From assembly GCF_050589825.1 (NCBI RefSeq), contig NZ_JBNGOZ010000001.1:310001-374000 (forward strand): a stretch of 64,000 bases of DNA, given 5' to 3'. Positions 44,287-53,376 of the stretch are shown here, one piece after another. The stretch is from Carboxylicivirga longa. GTDB taxonomy: Bacteria; Bacteroidota; Bacteroidia; Bacteroidales; Marinilabiliaceae. Each line of letters opens with the position of its first letter. The stretch's first letter is position 1. Under the pieces are notes generated by a model. That model had not been told where the DNA came from. It did no database searches and was given only the letters and a program-made list of their open reading frames with translations. Both the position numbers and the translations under genes were made by a program.

Positions 44287-44353
44287 GAATCATCGACCTA
44301 CCTTAAGCGAACGATTTTTATATCTTGTCATCATGGCACTGTCCTTAATATTG
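44287..44353 (+). promoter_or_regulatory. PUL operator and promoter of the SusC gene
   Basis: GAATCA at 44287-44292, GAACGA at 44309-44314 followed by TTTTT, and TAATATTG (7 of 8 to TAnnTTTG) at 44346-44353. Spacings are 22 and 37 bp. The nearest match is the plus-strand promoter at 34212-34278. Two hexamers two helical turns apart suit an AraC-type dimer such as the HTCS output domain. Confidence 0.75.
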
Positions 44354-44390
44354 CTGCGTATAGTTTAAGTCAAAAAGTAAAATCTAAGTT

Positions 44391-47300
44391 ATGAAGAAAT
44401 TGATGTTAGGCTTAGTTGTCCTATTAATATCTGCTCTCAGTTTTGCACAGAGTGGCATTACTGTAGCAGGTAAAGTAACGGATACATTCGGAGAACCCTT
44501 GCCTGGTGTTTCAGTGGTAATTAAAGGCACAACCAAGGGTACTATTACCGATGTACAGGGACAATACAGCCTGAAAGTATCAGCGGATCGGGAGGTGCTA
44601 GTTTTCTCGTTCATTGGGTTTAAAAAGTACGAAAGACAAGTTGGCTCAAACAGAATCATCGACCTGGTGATGGAGGATGAAATTACCGATTTGGATGAGG
44701 TGGTGGTAGTAGGATACGGCGAGATGCGAAAGAGCGATGTGACCGGCGCCGTTAGCTCCGTAAAAGAGTCGGATGAAGTAGCCAGGCAGTATCCTTCTGT
44801 CGATATGTTGTTGCAAGGTCGTGCTTCCGGATTGCAGGTAACGGGTAATGCCGGTAGTCCCGGAAGTGCGGTGAGTGTCCGTATTCGCGGTACAAACAGC
44901 TTACGCAGTAATAATGAGCCTTTGTATGTGGTGGATGGGGTATTAATTTCCACCGCCGGCACCGATGTGTCGGATCCATCTACTGATGCCAATGAATTGC
45001 AATCGCCACAGAATGGCTTAACCGGATTAAATCCGCAGGATATTGAGTCGATTGAGGTGCTGAAGGATGCCTCAGCAACGGCGATCTATGGGTCGAGAGG
45101 TGCTAACGGTGTAGTGTTAATCACTACCAAAAGCGGACAGAAAAACACTGGTGGAAATGCCAAGGTATCAGCCTATGGTTCGCTGGAGTGGAACACCATT
45201 GAGCGCAAGTTGGAGTTGCTCGATGGGCCCGGATGGGCTATGTACCAGAATGAAGCAGATCAGCTGAAAGGTTTTGATCCTAAGTACCATATTGATGGCA
45301 ATCAGGTTTATAGGTTAAGTACTGATGCGGACAATAACCCGGTTATTGGCGATGTGCCTTATGATGAAGTAAACTGGCAGGACGAGATTTATCAAACCAC
45401 GATGAGTTACAATGCGGGTTTATCAATTAGTGGGGGTTCAGAAAAGTCGAGTTATTATTTTTCAATGGGTATGAACGATCAGCGAGGTATCGTAGAAACC
45501 ACACGCATTAAAAAGGGCGATTTACGCTTTAATTATGATCGTGATATTAGTTCGCGTCTGAAAATGCAAACCCGCACCAGCATGATGTATCAGGATGGTA
45601 CCTTCGCACAGGCAGGCAGTAAATCGGGTGGAAACCGTAGTTTTACCAAGCAGATATTGTCGTACCGCCCACTGATTAGTAGCGATGACACTGAAGGTGA
45701 TGATGATGAATTAGATTTGGAGGTTTCTAATCCTTATGCCTGGCTAACTGATTATGATGATAATACCAAGGAAATCAGAATTAATCAGTCTGTTGCGTTT
45801 ACTTATGAAATTGCCAAAGGATTAAAATACAAGCTGAACGGCGGTATCGATTATCGAAAAAAGGATCGAACCAAGTTTTATGACTTAGGTGTATTTGTAG
45901 GCCGAAAGGAAAATGGATTGGCCAACTACTCGTATCAGGATCGAAAGTCGTTTGTGATTGATAACCTATTGATGTATAACCGTAATTTCAGACGTAAGCA
46001 TAAAATTAATGCGGTTGCAGGGGTAACCTACGATGGTGTGAATACTCAAAATAAATTATATGAAGTAAAAGACTTTCCGGTAAAAAACCTGGGGTCGGAC
46101 TTTCCTCAGGGGGGACAAATTATTCTGCGTCCGATGACCATTTTAAACAGTGAGGAAGAAATGTTCTCCGTTCTGGGACGCGTGAATTATACATTTAAAG
46201 ATCGTTATGTGTTAACAGCCAGCTTTAGGGGCGATAAGTCATCTAAGTTCCAGGGAAGTAATAAATGGGGTTATTTCCCGGCGATGGCTGCGGCATGGCG
46301 TCTGATGGAAGAGCCATTTGTAAAGCAATTGAATGTTTTCTATAACCTCAAGCTTCGCGCAGGTTGGGGATTAACCGGTAATCAAGGTATTTCGCCCTAT
46401 CAAACACTGTCAACGTATTCGAGTGTGAATTATGTAAATGACGGGAATGCCAGCATCGTGGGTAACGTGCCTGCGCGCATACCCAATCCTGATTTGAAAT
46501 GGGAATCCACCGAGCAATATAATGCCGGATTAGACTTTGGTTTTTTCGAAGGCCGCCTAAGTGGTTCGGTAGATATGTATTATAAAACGACCAAGGATTT
46601 ATTGCAGGATATTGAAATTGGTCCATCAAACGGATTTACAAGTATCACCATTAATAGGGGATCTATTGTGAACCGGGGATTGGAGTTTATGTTGAATGGT
46701 GCACTGATCGAGAAAAAAGATTTTACGCTCGATCTTGGAGCAAATATCTCCTTTAACCGCAATAAAGTGAGGCCCCTGGGGCTGCCAACCAGCACGGTAT
46801 GGATCGATGGCCAGGAACAGCAGCGCGAATTGTTCTATGGTGGCAAAGTTTCAACCGGTACTTACTTTAAGCAACCCGCCAATATATTTATGGTTGACGA
46901 GGCCATGGGCTTGTTCTGGGGCTGGCAAACCAATGGTATTTATCAGGATGCTACCCAAGCCGGTGAAGGAGCTACTTTTGATGGTAATCCAAACCAGGCC
47001 GGTGACGTGATTTTTGTTGATCAAAACAATGATGGTAATATCGATGACCTGGATAAGACTATTATAGGTAATCCAAATCCTGATTTTGTTTATGGCTTTA
47101 ATATTGATGTTCGATACAAGCGTTTTACCTTAAGTGCCTTATTTGAGGGGGTGTACGGTGCCGATGTTGTTAACGCCTACAATATGGAGCTGGCTTACGC
47201 CGAAGGACGTGGAACCAATATACTGGTTGATGCCTATAAACAAGCCTGGCGCGAAGATGCCCCATCTAATGCCTATCCACGTATTGGCTATAATCTGAAT

Positions 47301-47573
47301 CAGTACCTGACCGATCGTATCGTGGAGGATGGTAGCTACCTGCGTTTAAATAACCTGACTGTAGGATATGATGTGCCCACCAAGTGGACCAATAACCTGA
47401 TAAGCAATGCACGTGTGTATGCATCGGGTCGTAACCTGTTTACCATTACCGACTATAGTGGATATAACCCGCAGATTACCAGTTTTATGAATGATGGATC
47501 TATCATGGGTGTCGACTGGGTAGGAACGCCTAATGCGCTTACATTTTTGTTGGGTGTAAACCTTACGTTTTAA
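44391..47573 (+). CDS. SusC/RagA-family TonB-dependent transporter of the large PUL
   Basis: Outer-membrane importer for oligosaccharides of the sulfated glycan. A signal peptide (about 1-20, LSFAQ) precedes a carboxypeptidase-regulatory-like domain (VAGKVTDTFGEPLPGVSVV), the SusC signature (EVVVVGYGEMRKSDVTGAV), the plug (VRIRGTNS, PLYVVDGVLIS, ASATAIYGSRGANGV) and a full barrel ending GVNLTF. Length 1060 aa is typical. It starts a long plus-strand gene row (SusD, GH3, GH9, sulfatase, transporter, GH94, sulfatases) and is preceded by the operator shared with the HTCS gene. Confidence 0.96.
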   Translation: MKKLMLGLVVLLISALSFAQSGITVAGKVTDTFGEPLPGVSVVIKGTTKGTITDVQGQYSLKVSADREVLVFSFIGFKKYERQVGSNRIIDLVMEDEITDLDEVVVVGYGEMRKSDVTGAVSSVKESDEVARQYPSVDMLLQGRASGLQVTGNAGSPGSAVSVRIRGTNSLRSNNEPLYVVDGVLISTAGTDVSDPSTDANELQSPQNGLTGLNPQDIESIEVLKDASATAIYGSRGANGVVLITTKSGQKNTGGNAKVSAYGSLEWNTIERKLELLDGPGWAMYQNEADQLKGFDPKYHIDGNQVYRLSTDADNNPVIGDVPYDEVNWQDEIYQTTMSYNAGLSISGGSEKSSYYFSMGMNDQRGIVETTRIKKGDLRFNYDRDISSRLKMQTRTSMMYQDGTFAQAGSKSGGNRSFTKQILSYRPLISSDDTEGDDDELDLEVSNPYAWLTDYDDNTKEIRINQSVAFTYEIAKGLKYKLNGGIDYRKKDRTKFYDLGVFVGRKENGLANYSYQDRKSFVIDNLLMYNRNFRRKHKINAVAGVTYDGVNTQNKLYEVKDFPVKNLGSDFPQGGQIILRPMTILNSEEEMFSVLGRVNYTFKDRYVLTASFRGDKSSKFQGSNKWGYFPAMAAAWRLMEEPFVKQLNVFYNLKLRAGWGLTGNQGISPYQTLSTYSSVNYVNDGNASIVGNVPARIPNPDLKWESTEQYNAGLDFGFFEGRLSGSVDMYYKTTKDLLQDIEIGPSNGFTSITINRGSIVNRGLEFMLNGALIEKKDFTLDLGANISFNRNKVRPLGLPTSTVWIDGQEQQRELFYGGKVSTGTYFKQPANIFMVDEAMGLFWGWQTNGIYQDATQAGEGATFDGNPNQAGDVIFVDQNNDGNIDDLDKTIIGNPNPDFVYGFNIDVRYKRFTLSALFEGVYGADVVNAYNMELAYAEGRGTNILVDAYKQAWREDAPSNAYPRIGYNLNQYLTDRIVEDGSYLRLNNLTVGYDVPTKWTNNLISNARVYASGRNLFTITDYSGYNPQITSFMNDGSIMGVDWVGTPNALTFLLGVNLTF

Positions 47574-47590
47574 TCCAAAATACTAGAATA

Positions 47591-49177
47591 ATGAAGAGAT
47601 TATATAAAATTATACTGAGTTGTTTTTTGGCTACCATGATGGTTAGCTGTACTTTGGATGAAGATCCTAAGTTTCCATCAGGCCAAAATTTATATCAAAC
47701 CATTGATGGCAGCAATACAGTGCTCAATGGTTGTTATGCCTCCCTGGCGAGTTTTAATTATTATGGTGCCGATTTACTACACCTAACTTATTTTTCATCC
47801 GGTCTGTATAATAGTAATCGGGATGCAACCTTGCTCGACATAGCAGCCTTAAAGGCATCACCGTCCTTAAATTTTGTCGAAAATGTGTGGCAGGCATCTT
47901 ATCAGGCCATTGGGCGCACCAACGATTTGATTACCCACTTGGAGGACGTGAATCTAAATAACCCCGCTGAGCAGGATAATATTCTGGGGCAGGCTTATTT
48001 CATCAGGGGCCTTGTATATTTTAATTTAGTACGCATATATGGTGGAGTGCCTTTAATCACTAAGAATCCGACCATTGAAACGATGAACCAGCCCAGAGCG
48101 ACAGCAGAAAGCGTTTATGAGCAGATAATTGCAGATTTGGACAGCGCATCTGTTAAAATGAAAGAGGTGGGCGAGCAAACACCGGGGCGTCCTGCAAAAG
48201 GAGCAGCTAACATGTTGTTGGCTAAAGTGTATATGACTTTAGCCGGTAATAAAAGTGCCGATCAAACCGACTATTGGCAAAAAGCCTATAACCATGCTAT
48301 TAAAGCATACGAAAAGTATAGCCTGGTTGATGATTACCATAGCTTGTGGATTGAGGCTACCGCTAATAATACGGTCGAATCGGTTTTTGAAATACAGGGT
48401 AATGTCGAAAACTCCTTGCGCTTGTATCAGTTGTTTACGCCTTCAAATGGAAATATTGGCCGCTCGGTATGGGGTCGCATCAAGCCGAATCTGGAGTGCT
48501 ACGATATGCACAATGAGCGTTATACCTTAACCGATGAAGGTGGTAATGTGCTTAGCCAGGATCCGCGCCTTGCCGCCACCTTTTTGTCAGAATGGCCCAA
48601 ATACAATAACGCCGGTCAAGCCACTAATATTAAGTCATATCCGTTTTTTACCAGACGCGGCAACAAAGACAAAAGTTACCCATGGTTAAACAAGTATTAT
48701 ATCAAGGAACATGAGCGTGCAAGTTACGATACGAATATGAACTTCGTTGTTATGCGTTATGCCGATTTGCTGCTGATGCTGGCTGAAATAGAGAATGAAC
48801 TGAATGGTCCGGCCAATGCGTATCAATACGTTAATCAGGTATTGGCAAGAGCCCGTCGGTCGGGCGAAGAGGCCCAGAGTGAACCGGCCGATTGGTTAGG
48901 TCTGACCCAGGAAGAGTTCAGAGCGGCTATCATGTTCGAATACCGGTATGAGCTCTTGGGCGAAGGGCATGAGTGGTTTAACGATCGCCGGAGAGGTTAT
49001 GAATACTTCAAAGCCAATGTGATTGATGTGCATAATAACCATGGGCTTTATGAGTTTGATAACGCAAGGGATGTGTTGTTGCCCGACGATGAGCGTAATA
49101 TGTTGATGCCAATACCACAATCAGAAATTACGGCCAACCCTAATATTAGTGCGGCCGATCAAAATCCTGGTTACTAA
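47591..49177 (+). CDS. SusD/RagB-family lipoprotein of the large PUL
   Basis: Surface glycan-binding partner of the SusC transporter. The lipoprotein signal ends at Cys20 (MMVSC) followed by TLDED, the usual acidic outer-membrane export context. SusD blocks seen are LGQAYFIRGLVYFNLVRIYGG-like (about 131-151), MRYADLLLMLAEIENEL, and FRAAIMFEYRYELLGEGHEWF with the C-terminal LLPDDERNMLMPIPQSEI. Length 528 aa is normal. It begins 17 bp after SusC. A 120-bp inverted-repeat element separates it from the GH3 gene. Confidence 0.96.
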   Translation: MKRLYKIILSCFLATMMVSCTLDEDPKFPSGQNLYQTIDGSNTVLNGCYASLASFNYYGADLLHLTYFSSGLYNSNRDATLLDIAALKASPSLNFVENVWQASYQAIGRTNDLITHLEDVNLNNPAEQDNILGQAYFIRGLVYFNLVRIYGGVPLITKNPTIETMNQPRATAESVYEQIIADLDSASVKMKEVGEQTPGRPAKGAANMLLAKVYMTLAGNKSADQTDYWQKAYNHAIKAYEKYSLVDDYHSLWIEATANNTVESVFEIQGNVENSLRLYQLFTPSNGNIGRSVWGRIKPNLECYDMHNERYTLTDEGGNVLSQDPRLAATFLSEWPKYNNAGQATNIKSYPFFTRRGNKDKSYPWLNKYYIKEHERASYDTNMNFVVMRYADLLLMLAEIENELNGPANAYQYVNQVLARARRSGEEAQSEPADWLGLTQEEFRAAIMFEYRYELLGEGHEWFNDRRRGYEYFKANVIDVHNNHGLYEFDNARDVLLPDDERNMLMPIPQSEITANPNISAADQNPGY

Positions 49178-49198
49178 GTATACTGATTTATACATTAA

Positions 49199-49318
49199 GG
49201 ATGTCCAAAAGCATTAGTATTTCTCGCAAAAGTGCGCAAAGAAGGAATATAGTGAAGAAAGCAAAGTGATCGCGAAATGCTTAGCGATCCTTGCGTGAAG
49301 GTTTGTATTTGGACACCC
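49199..49318. mobile_element. MITE-like inverted-repeat element between SusD and GH3
   Basis: The ends GGATGTCCAAA (49199-49209) and TTTGGACACCC (49308-49318) are inverted repeats with one mismatch. Inside are GCAAA-rich blocks (TCGCAAAAGTGCGCAAAG near 49224-49241, GCGATCCTTGCGTG near 49284-49297) of the kind often repeated between genes in Bacteroidota. It has no ORF. A related element lies at 62506-62644. The mobile nature is inferred from structure only. Confidence 0.5.
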
Positions 49319-49352
49319 TCAATTGTAACATTCACCTGTCAAAATAAGAAAG

Positions 49353-51671
49353 ATGATTAAATTGAAATATATAGGAATCTACTTGCTTGTGATTTTTATG
49401 TTTGGTTGGGGCTGTCAGCCTTCAACTGAAGATACACGGGTTTATCAGGATGCCTCAGTGCCGGTTCAGCAAAGGGTTGACGACCTTTTAAGCCGCATGA
49501 CACTGGAAGAGAAAGTGGCGCAGATGTGTCAGTATGTAGGCCTGGATCACATGCGTCAGGCAGAGCAAAACCTGACCAAGGAACAAATGGAGAAAAGCGA
49601 TGCACAAGGCTTTTACCCCGACCTGCATTCCAGTGATGTGGAAAGACTGGTTGAACAAGGTTTGATAGGTTCATTTCTGCATGTTGTGGACGTAAAGGAG
49701 GCGAATTACCTGCAACGCCTGGCGCAAAAGAGCCGTTTGCAAATTCCTCTGTTGATTGGTATTGATGCCATCCACGGCACGGCATTGGTTAATGGGGCCA
49801 CCGTTTATCCTACGCCCATCGGACTGGCCAGTACCTGGGATACGGCACTGGTAAAAAAGATGTCGGTTGAAACGGCCAAAGAGATGCGGGCCACCGGTGC
49901 GGCCTGGACTTTTACGCCTAACGTGGATGTGGCACGCGAAGCCCGTTGGGGGCGCGTGGGCGAAACCTTCGGCGAAGACCCTGTGCTGGTGTCTGAAATG
50001 AGTGTGGCCATGATCGAAGGCTTACAACACACCAACCATCCCGATAGTTTTAACGTGATTGCTTGCGCCAAGCATCTGATTGCCGGCAGTGAGTCGGTGA
50101 ACGGGCTTAATGGTGCACCTACCGATTTATCAGAACGCATCATCCGCGAAATTTTTCTGCCGCCCTACAAAGCCGCCGTTGATGCCGGTGTGTTTTCGGT
50201 GATGACGGCTCATAATGAGTTAAACGGTATTGCCTGTCATGCCGATAAGTGGATGATGACGGACGTGCTGCGGGACGAATTAGGCTTTGATGGTTTTATC
50301 GTGAGCGACTGGATGGATATTGAACGTCTGGCCACCCGTCATTTTGTGGCCGAAAACCAAACGGAGGCCTGTTTTCAAACCATCGAGGCCGGAATGGATA
50401 TGCATATGCACGGACCCGATTTTTTAAAGCCGGTGATGCAACTGGTAGAGCAGGGTCGTCTTACCGAAGAGCGGATCAACGAAAGTGTACGCCGTTTGCT
50501 GGAAGCTAAATTTCGTTTGGGCTTATTCGAAAATCCATTTGCCGATGAAGAAAAAGTGGCTGATATCTTATTTAATACGGAGCATCAGAAAACAGCCCTT
50601 GAAGCCGCTCAAAAATCAATTGTTCTGTTGAAGAATGATGACTTACTGCCGCTTAAAAAGGGACAGTATAAAAAGATATTCGTTACCGGACCCAACGCGC
50701 ACAACGAAACTATTTTAGGTGATTGGGCCTGGAAGCAACCTGTAGATAATACCATTACTGTGCTTGAAGGCTTAAAGCAGGCCGATCAAGCGGCCCGTTT
50801 CGATTATCTGCCCGTGGGCGATAACCCCAAAGATGTCACTAAAGCACATGTGCGTGAAGCACAAGCACGTGCTAAAATGGCCGATCTGGCCATCGTGGTG
50901 GTGGGTGAAAACTCTTACCGCTGGGAGTGGGATAAAAAAACTTGTGGCGAAAACTCGGCCCGTGCTGACATTAGCCTGGGCGGATTGCAGCAGGAGCTGG
51001 TGGAGTCTATTTATGCCTCAGGCACACCAACCATTGTGATTTTGGTGAATGGCCGTCCGCTGGCTACCGAATGGATCGATAATCATATACCGGCCATCGT
51101 CGAAGCTTGGGAACCAGGAAGTTTTGGTGGACAGGCCGTGGCTGAGGTGATTTATGGCGATGTCAATCCATCGGGTAAACTGCCGATTACCATTCCGCGT
51201 AGCGTGGGACATCAGTTATCGGTTTATAACCACAAGCCATCGCATTATTTTCATAAGTATGTCGATACCAAGTCAACACCATTATATCCCTTTGGACACG
51301 GGTTAAGTTATTCCACATTCGTGTATCAAAACCTGAGTATTTCCAAAGAGACCATCCGTCCGGATGAAAATTTGCTTGCACAGGTTGAAGTGAGCAATAC
51401 ATCGGCTATCGATGGCGAGGAAATCGTACAGCTTTACGTGAACGATAAATATTGCCGGATTACACGTCCGGTTAAAGAACTGAAAGGGTATAAGCGGATA
51501 CACCTTAAGGCCGGTGAAACAAAGCGGGTGAGCTTTACCATTACACCGCAGATGCTACAGTATCTGGATGCCAACTTTCAACCCACCATTGATGCAGGCG
51601 AGTTCAGTGTCATGGTTGGAGGCTCATCGGCCAATACGCAATTGTTAACAATACCTTTTAATGTTAAGTAG
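49353..51671 (+). CDS. GH3-family beta-glycosidase (beta-glucosidase-like), lipoprotein
   Basis: Exo-acting beta-glycosidase, by similarity mostly a beta-glucosidase of the BglX kind. A lipoprotein signal ends at Cys21 (FGWGC). The GH3 N-terminal barrel contains IDAIHGTALVNG, ATVYPTPIGLAS, KHLIAGS and the nucleophile D319 in GFIVSDWMD. The second domain has QKSIVLLKND and GENSARADISLGG, the latter likely carrying the acid/base Glu. A fibronectin-III-like C-terminal domain ends the chain (about 660-772). Length 772 aa is typical. It is placed to cut oligosaccharides after SusC/SusD import, beside a GH9 gene 6 bp downstream. Confidence 0.94.
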   Translation: MIKLKYIGIYLLVIFMFGWGCQPSTEDTRVYQDASVPVQQRVDDLLSRMTLEEKVAQMCQYVGLDHMRQAEQNLTKEQMEKSDAQGFYPDLHSSDVERLVEQGLIGSFLHVVDVKEANYLQRLAQKSRLQIPLLIGIDAIHGTALVNGATVYPTPIGLASTWDTALVKKMSVETAKEMRATGAAWTFTPNVDVAREARWGRVGETFGEDPVLVSEMSVAMIEGLQHTNHPDSFNVIACAKHLIAGSESVNGLNGAPTDLSERIIREIFLPPYKAAVDAGVFSVMTAHNELNGIACHADKWMMTDVLRDELGFDGFIVSDWMDIERLATRHFVAENQTEACFQTIEAGMDMHMHGPDFLKPVMQLVEQGRLTEERINESVRRLLEAKFRLGLFENPFADEEKVADILFNTEHQKTALEAAQKSIVLLKNDDLLPLKKGQYKKIFVTGPNAHNETILGDWAWKQPVDNTITVLEGLKQADQAARFDYLPVGDNPKDVTKAHVREAQARAKMADLAIVVVGENSYRWEWDKKTCGENSARADISLGGLQQELVESIYASGTPTIVILVNGRPLATEWIDNHIPAIVEAWEPGSFGGQAVAEVIYGDVNPSGKLPITIPRSVGHQLSVYNHKPSHYFHKYVDTKSTPLYPFGHGLSYSTFVYQNLSISKETIRPDENLLAQVEVSNTSAIDGEEIVQLYVNDKYCRITRPVKELKGYKRIHLKAGETKRVSFTITPQMLQYLDANFQPTIDAGEFSVMVGGSSANTQLLTIPFNVK

Positions 51672-51677
51672 TTGTCA

Positions 51678-53366
51678 ATGAAATTTATAGCTTTATTAAT
51701 TATACTGTCCATGGGTGCACTGAGAGGTGCTCCCATGCTTAAGGCGCAAGGCGCTAATCAGTACGCTTATCAGCCACAGTCGGTTAAACGGATTTTTATG
51801 GCCAAGGCCTATGCCGGTCAATCGTTTCAATTAATGTCTGCCGATGGCAAGATTGTTTACAGCGGACAGCTCAGCCAATCGCAAAAATGGCCACAGTCCG
51901 GTACTGAAGTATGTTATGCCGATTTAAGCGGGTTTACTTCGGCCGGTCAATACGAATTAGTGGTGGATGGCCATAAGGCCCATGTGCCTGTCACCATTAA
52001 GGGTGATAGTTATAAAACCCTGGGACAGGCGCTGGTGAAGTCGTATTACATGGCACGCGTATCTGAGCCAATCAAAGAGGAGTATGCTGGTGTTTATGCC
52101 CGTCCGCTTGGTCATGCCGACACAAAAGTGAAAATACATGCCTCAGCCGCTTCTGCAGCGCGTCCTGAAGGAACCATTATTTCATCGCCGGGTGGCTGGT
52201 ACGATGCAGGTGATTACGGCAAGTACATTGTTAACTCGGGTATCACCACTTATTCTTTACTTCATTTATGTGAGTTGTTTCCCCAATACAGTGCCGCCAT
52301 CGCCTTGAATATTCCCGAAAGTGGCAATGGCGCTTCGGATGTACTCAACGAAGCCATTATCAACCTGAAATGGATGTTGACCATGCAAGATCCAAACGAT
52401 GGGGGTGTGTATCATAAATTAACGAGCAAACGATTCTGTGGCATGGTTATGCCTCATAACGATCCGCTTGAACGTTACGTGGTGATGAAAACAACGGCCG
52501 CCACGCTCGATTTTGCAGCTACCATGGCCAAAGCCTACCGCGTCATCAAACCGTTTGAAAAGCAATATCCGGGTTTGGCTGATCAGTGTTTGAAAGCGGC
52601 CAATGAAGCCTGGTTGTGGTGCGAAAAAAATCCGGCCATCCTCTATCAGCAGCCGGACGATATCAGTACAGGAGAGTATAAAGACAAGGATATCAGTGAT
52701 GAGTGGTTTTGGGCCGCTGCCGAAATGTATCTGGCAACCGGATTAAACAAGTACAAGGGCCACATGAATAGTAAGGAGCAGGATTTTATTGTGCCACAGT
52801 GGGGTAATGTCAATGTGCTAGGTTTATACAGCTTGCAACAAGCGGATCAGTTACCAAAAGCCGGTGAGAAAGCCCTACTTAAAATGGCGGATCGCTTGTA
52901 TAAAGCCTACGATAATTCGGCTTATCGTATTTCTATCACAAAGTTCCCATGGGGGAGTAACAGCGAGTTAAGTAATCAGGGTATTTTGTTGATGCATGCC
53001 TATTTGCTTACCAAGGATGCAAAGTATTTAGCCGCATCGGATGCCTGTGTGAGCTATTTGCTTGGCGCCAATGCTTTGGGAAGGAGTTTTGTTACCGGCT
53101 TTGGCCATAATCCGCCCATGAATGTGCATGATCGTCGTTGCTCTGCCGATGCCATTGCTGATCCTATTCCGGGATTGTTGGCAGGTGGGCCATCGCGTCA
53201 GGCACCGCACGATTGCGGTGTTGAGGCTTATCCCTCAACTTTTCCTGCAATGAGCTATGTTGATTTGGAGTGCAGCTTTTCAACCAACGAAATTGCCATT
53301 AACTGGAATGCAGCTGCCAGTTTACTGGTTTTAGGCCTGGATGCCATTTATGTTTCAGAAAATTAA
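51678..53366 (+). CDS. GH9-family glycoside hydrolase (cellulase-like) with N-terminal Ig domain
   Basis: Endo- or exo-beta-glucanase of family GH9, which inverts beta-1,4-glucan bonds. I use the ATG at 51678, 6 bp after the GH3 stop, rather than a TTG two codons earlier. A signal peptide (about 1-23, LKAQ) precedes a CelD-type Ig-like domain (about 30-115) and the alpha/alpha-barrel. The catalytic pair is visible: D176 and D179 in GGWYDAGDYGKY (base) and E538 in FSTNEIAINWNA (acid). RSFVTGFGHNPP and the downstream HDRRCSAD carry substrate-binding residues. Length 562 aa is normal. A role on other beta-glycans, such as glucosamine-containing ones, is possible. Confidence 0.93.
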   Translation: MKFIALLIILSMGALRGAPMLKAQGANQYAYQPQSVKRIFMAKAYAGQSFQLMSADGKIVYSGQLSQSQKWPQSGTEVCYADLSGFTSAGQYELVVDGHKAHVPVTIKGDSYKTLGQALVKSYYMARVSEPIKEEYAGVYARPLGHADTKVKIHASAASAARPEGTIISSPGGWYDAGDYGKYIVNSGITTYSLLHLCELFPQYSAAIALNIPESGNGASDVLNEAIINLKWMLTMQDPNDGGVYHKLTSKRFCGMVMPHNDPLERYVVMKTTAATLDFAATMAKAYRVIKPFEKQYPGLADQCLKAANEAWLWCEKNPAILYQQPDDISTGEYKDKDISDEWFWAAAEMYLATGLNKYKGHMNSKEQDFIVPQWGNVNVLGLYSLQQADQLPKAGEKALLKMADRLYKAYDNSAYRISITKFPWGSNSELSNQGILLMHAYLLTKDAKYLAASDACVSYLLGANALGRSFVTGFGHNPPMNVHDRRCSADAIADPIPGLLAGGPSRQAPHDCGVEAYPSTFPAMSYVDLECSFSTNEIAINWNAAASLLVLGLDAIYVSEN

Positions 53367-53376
53367 AATTATCCGT

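Larger units (their letters stand above)
43988..44390. other. 403-bp divergent regulatory region between the HTCS and SusC genes
   Basis: Contains two outward-facing operator/promoter units (44052-44118 for the HTCS gene, 44287-44353 for SusC), described separately. The 170 bp between them show no gene and no clear repeat. Confidence 0.7.

Noticed and set aside
53341..53376. Upstream in-frame ATG for the sulfatase at 53377
   Set aside because: It overlaps the end of the GH9 gene and would put a charged extension before a clean signal peptide.
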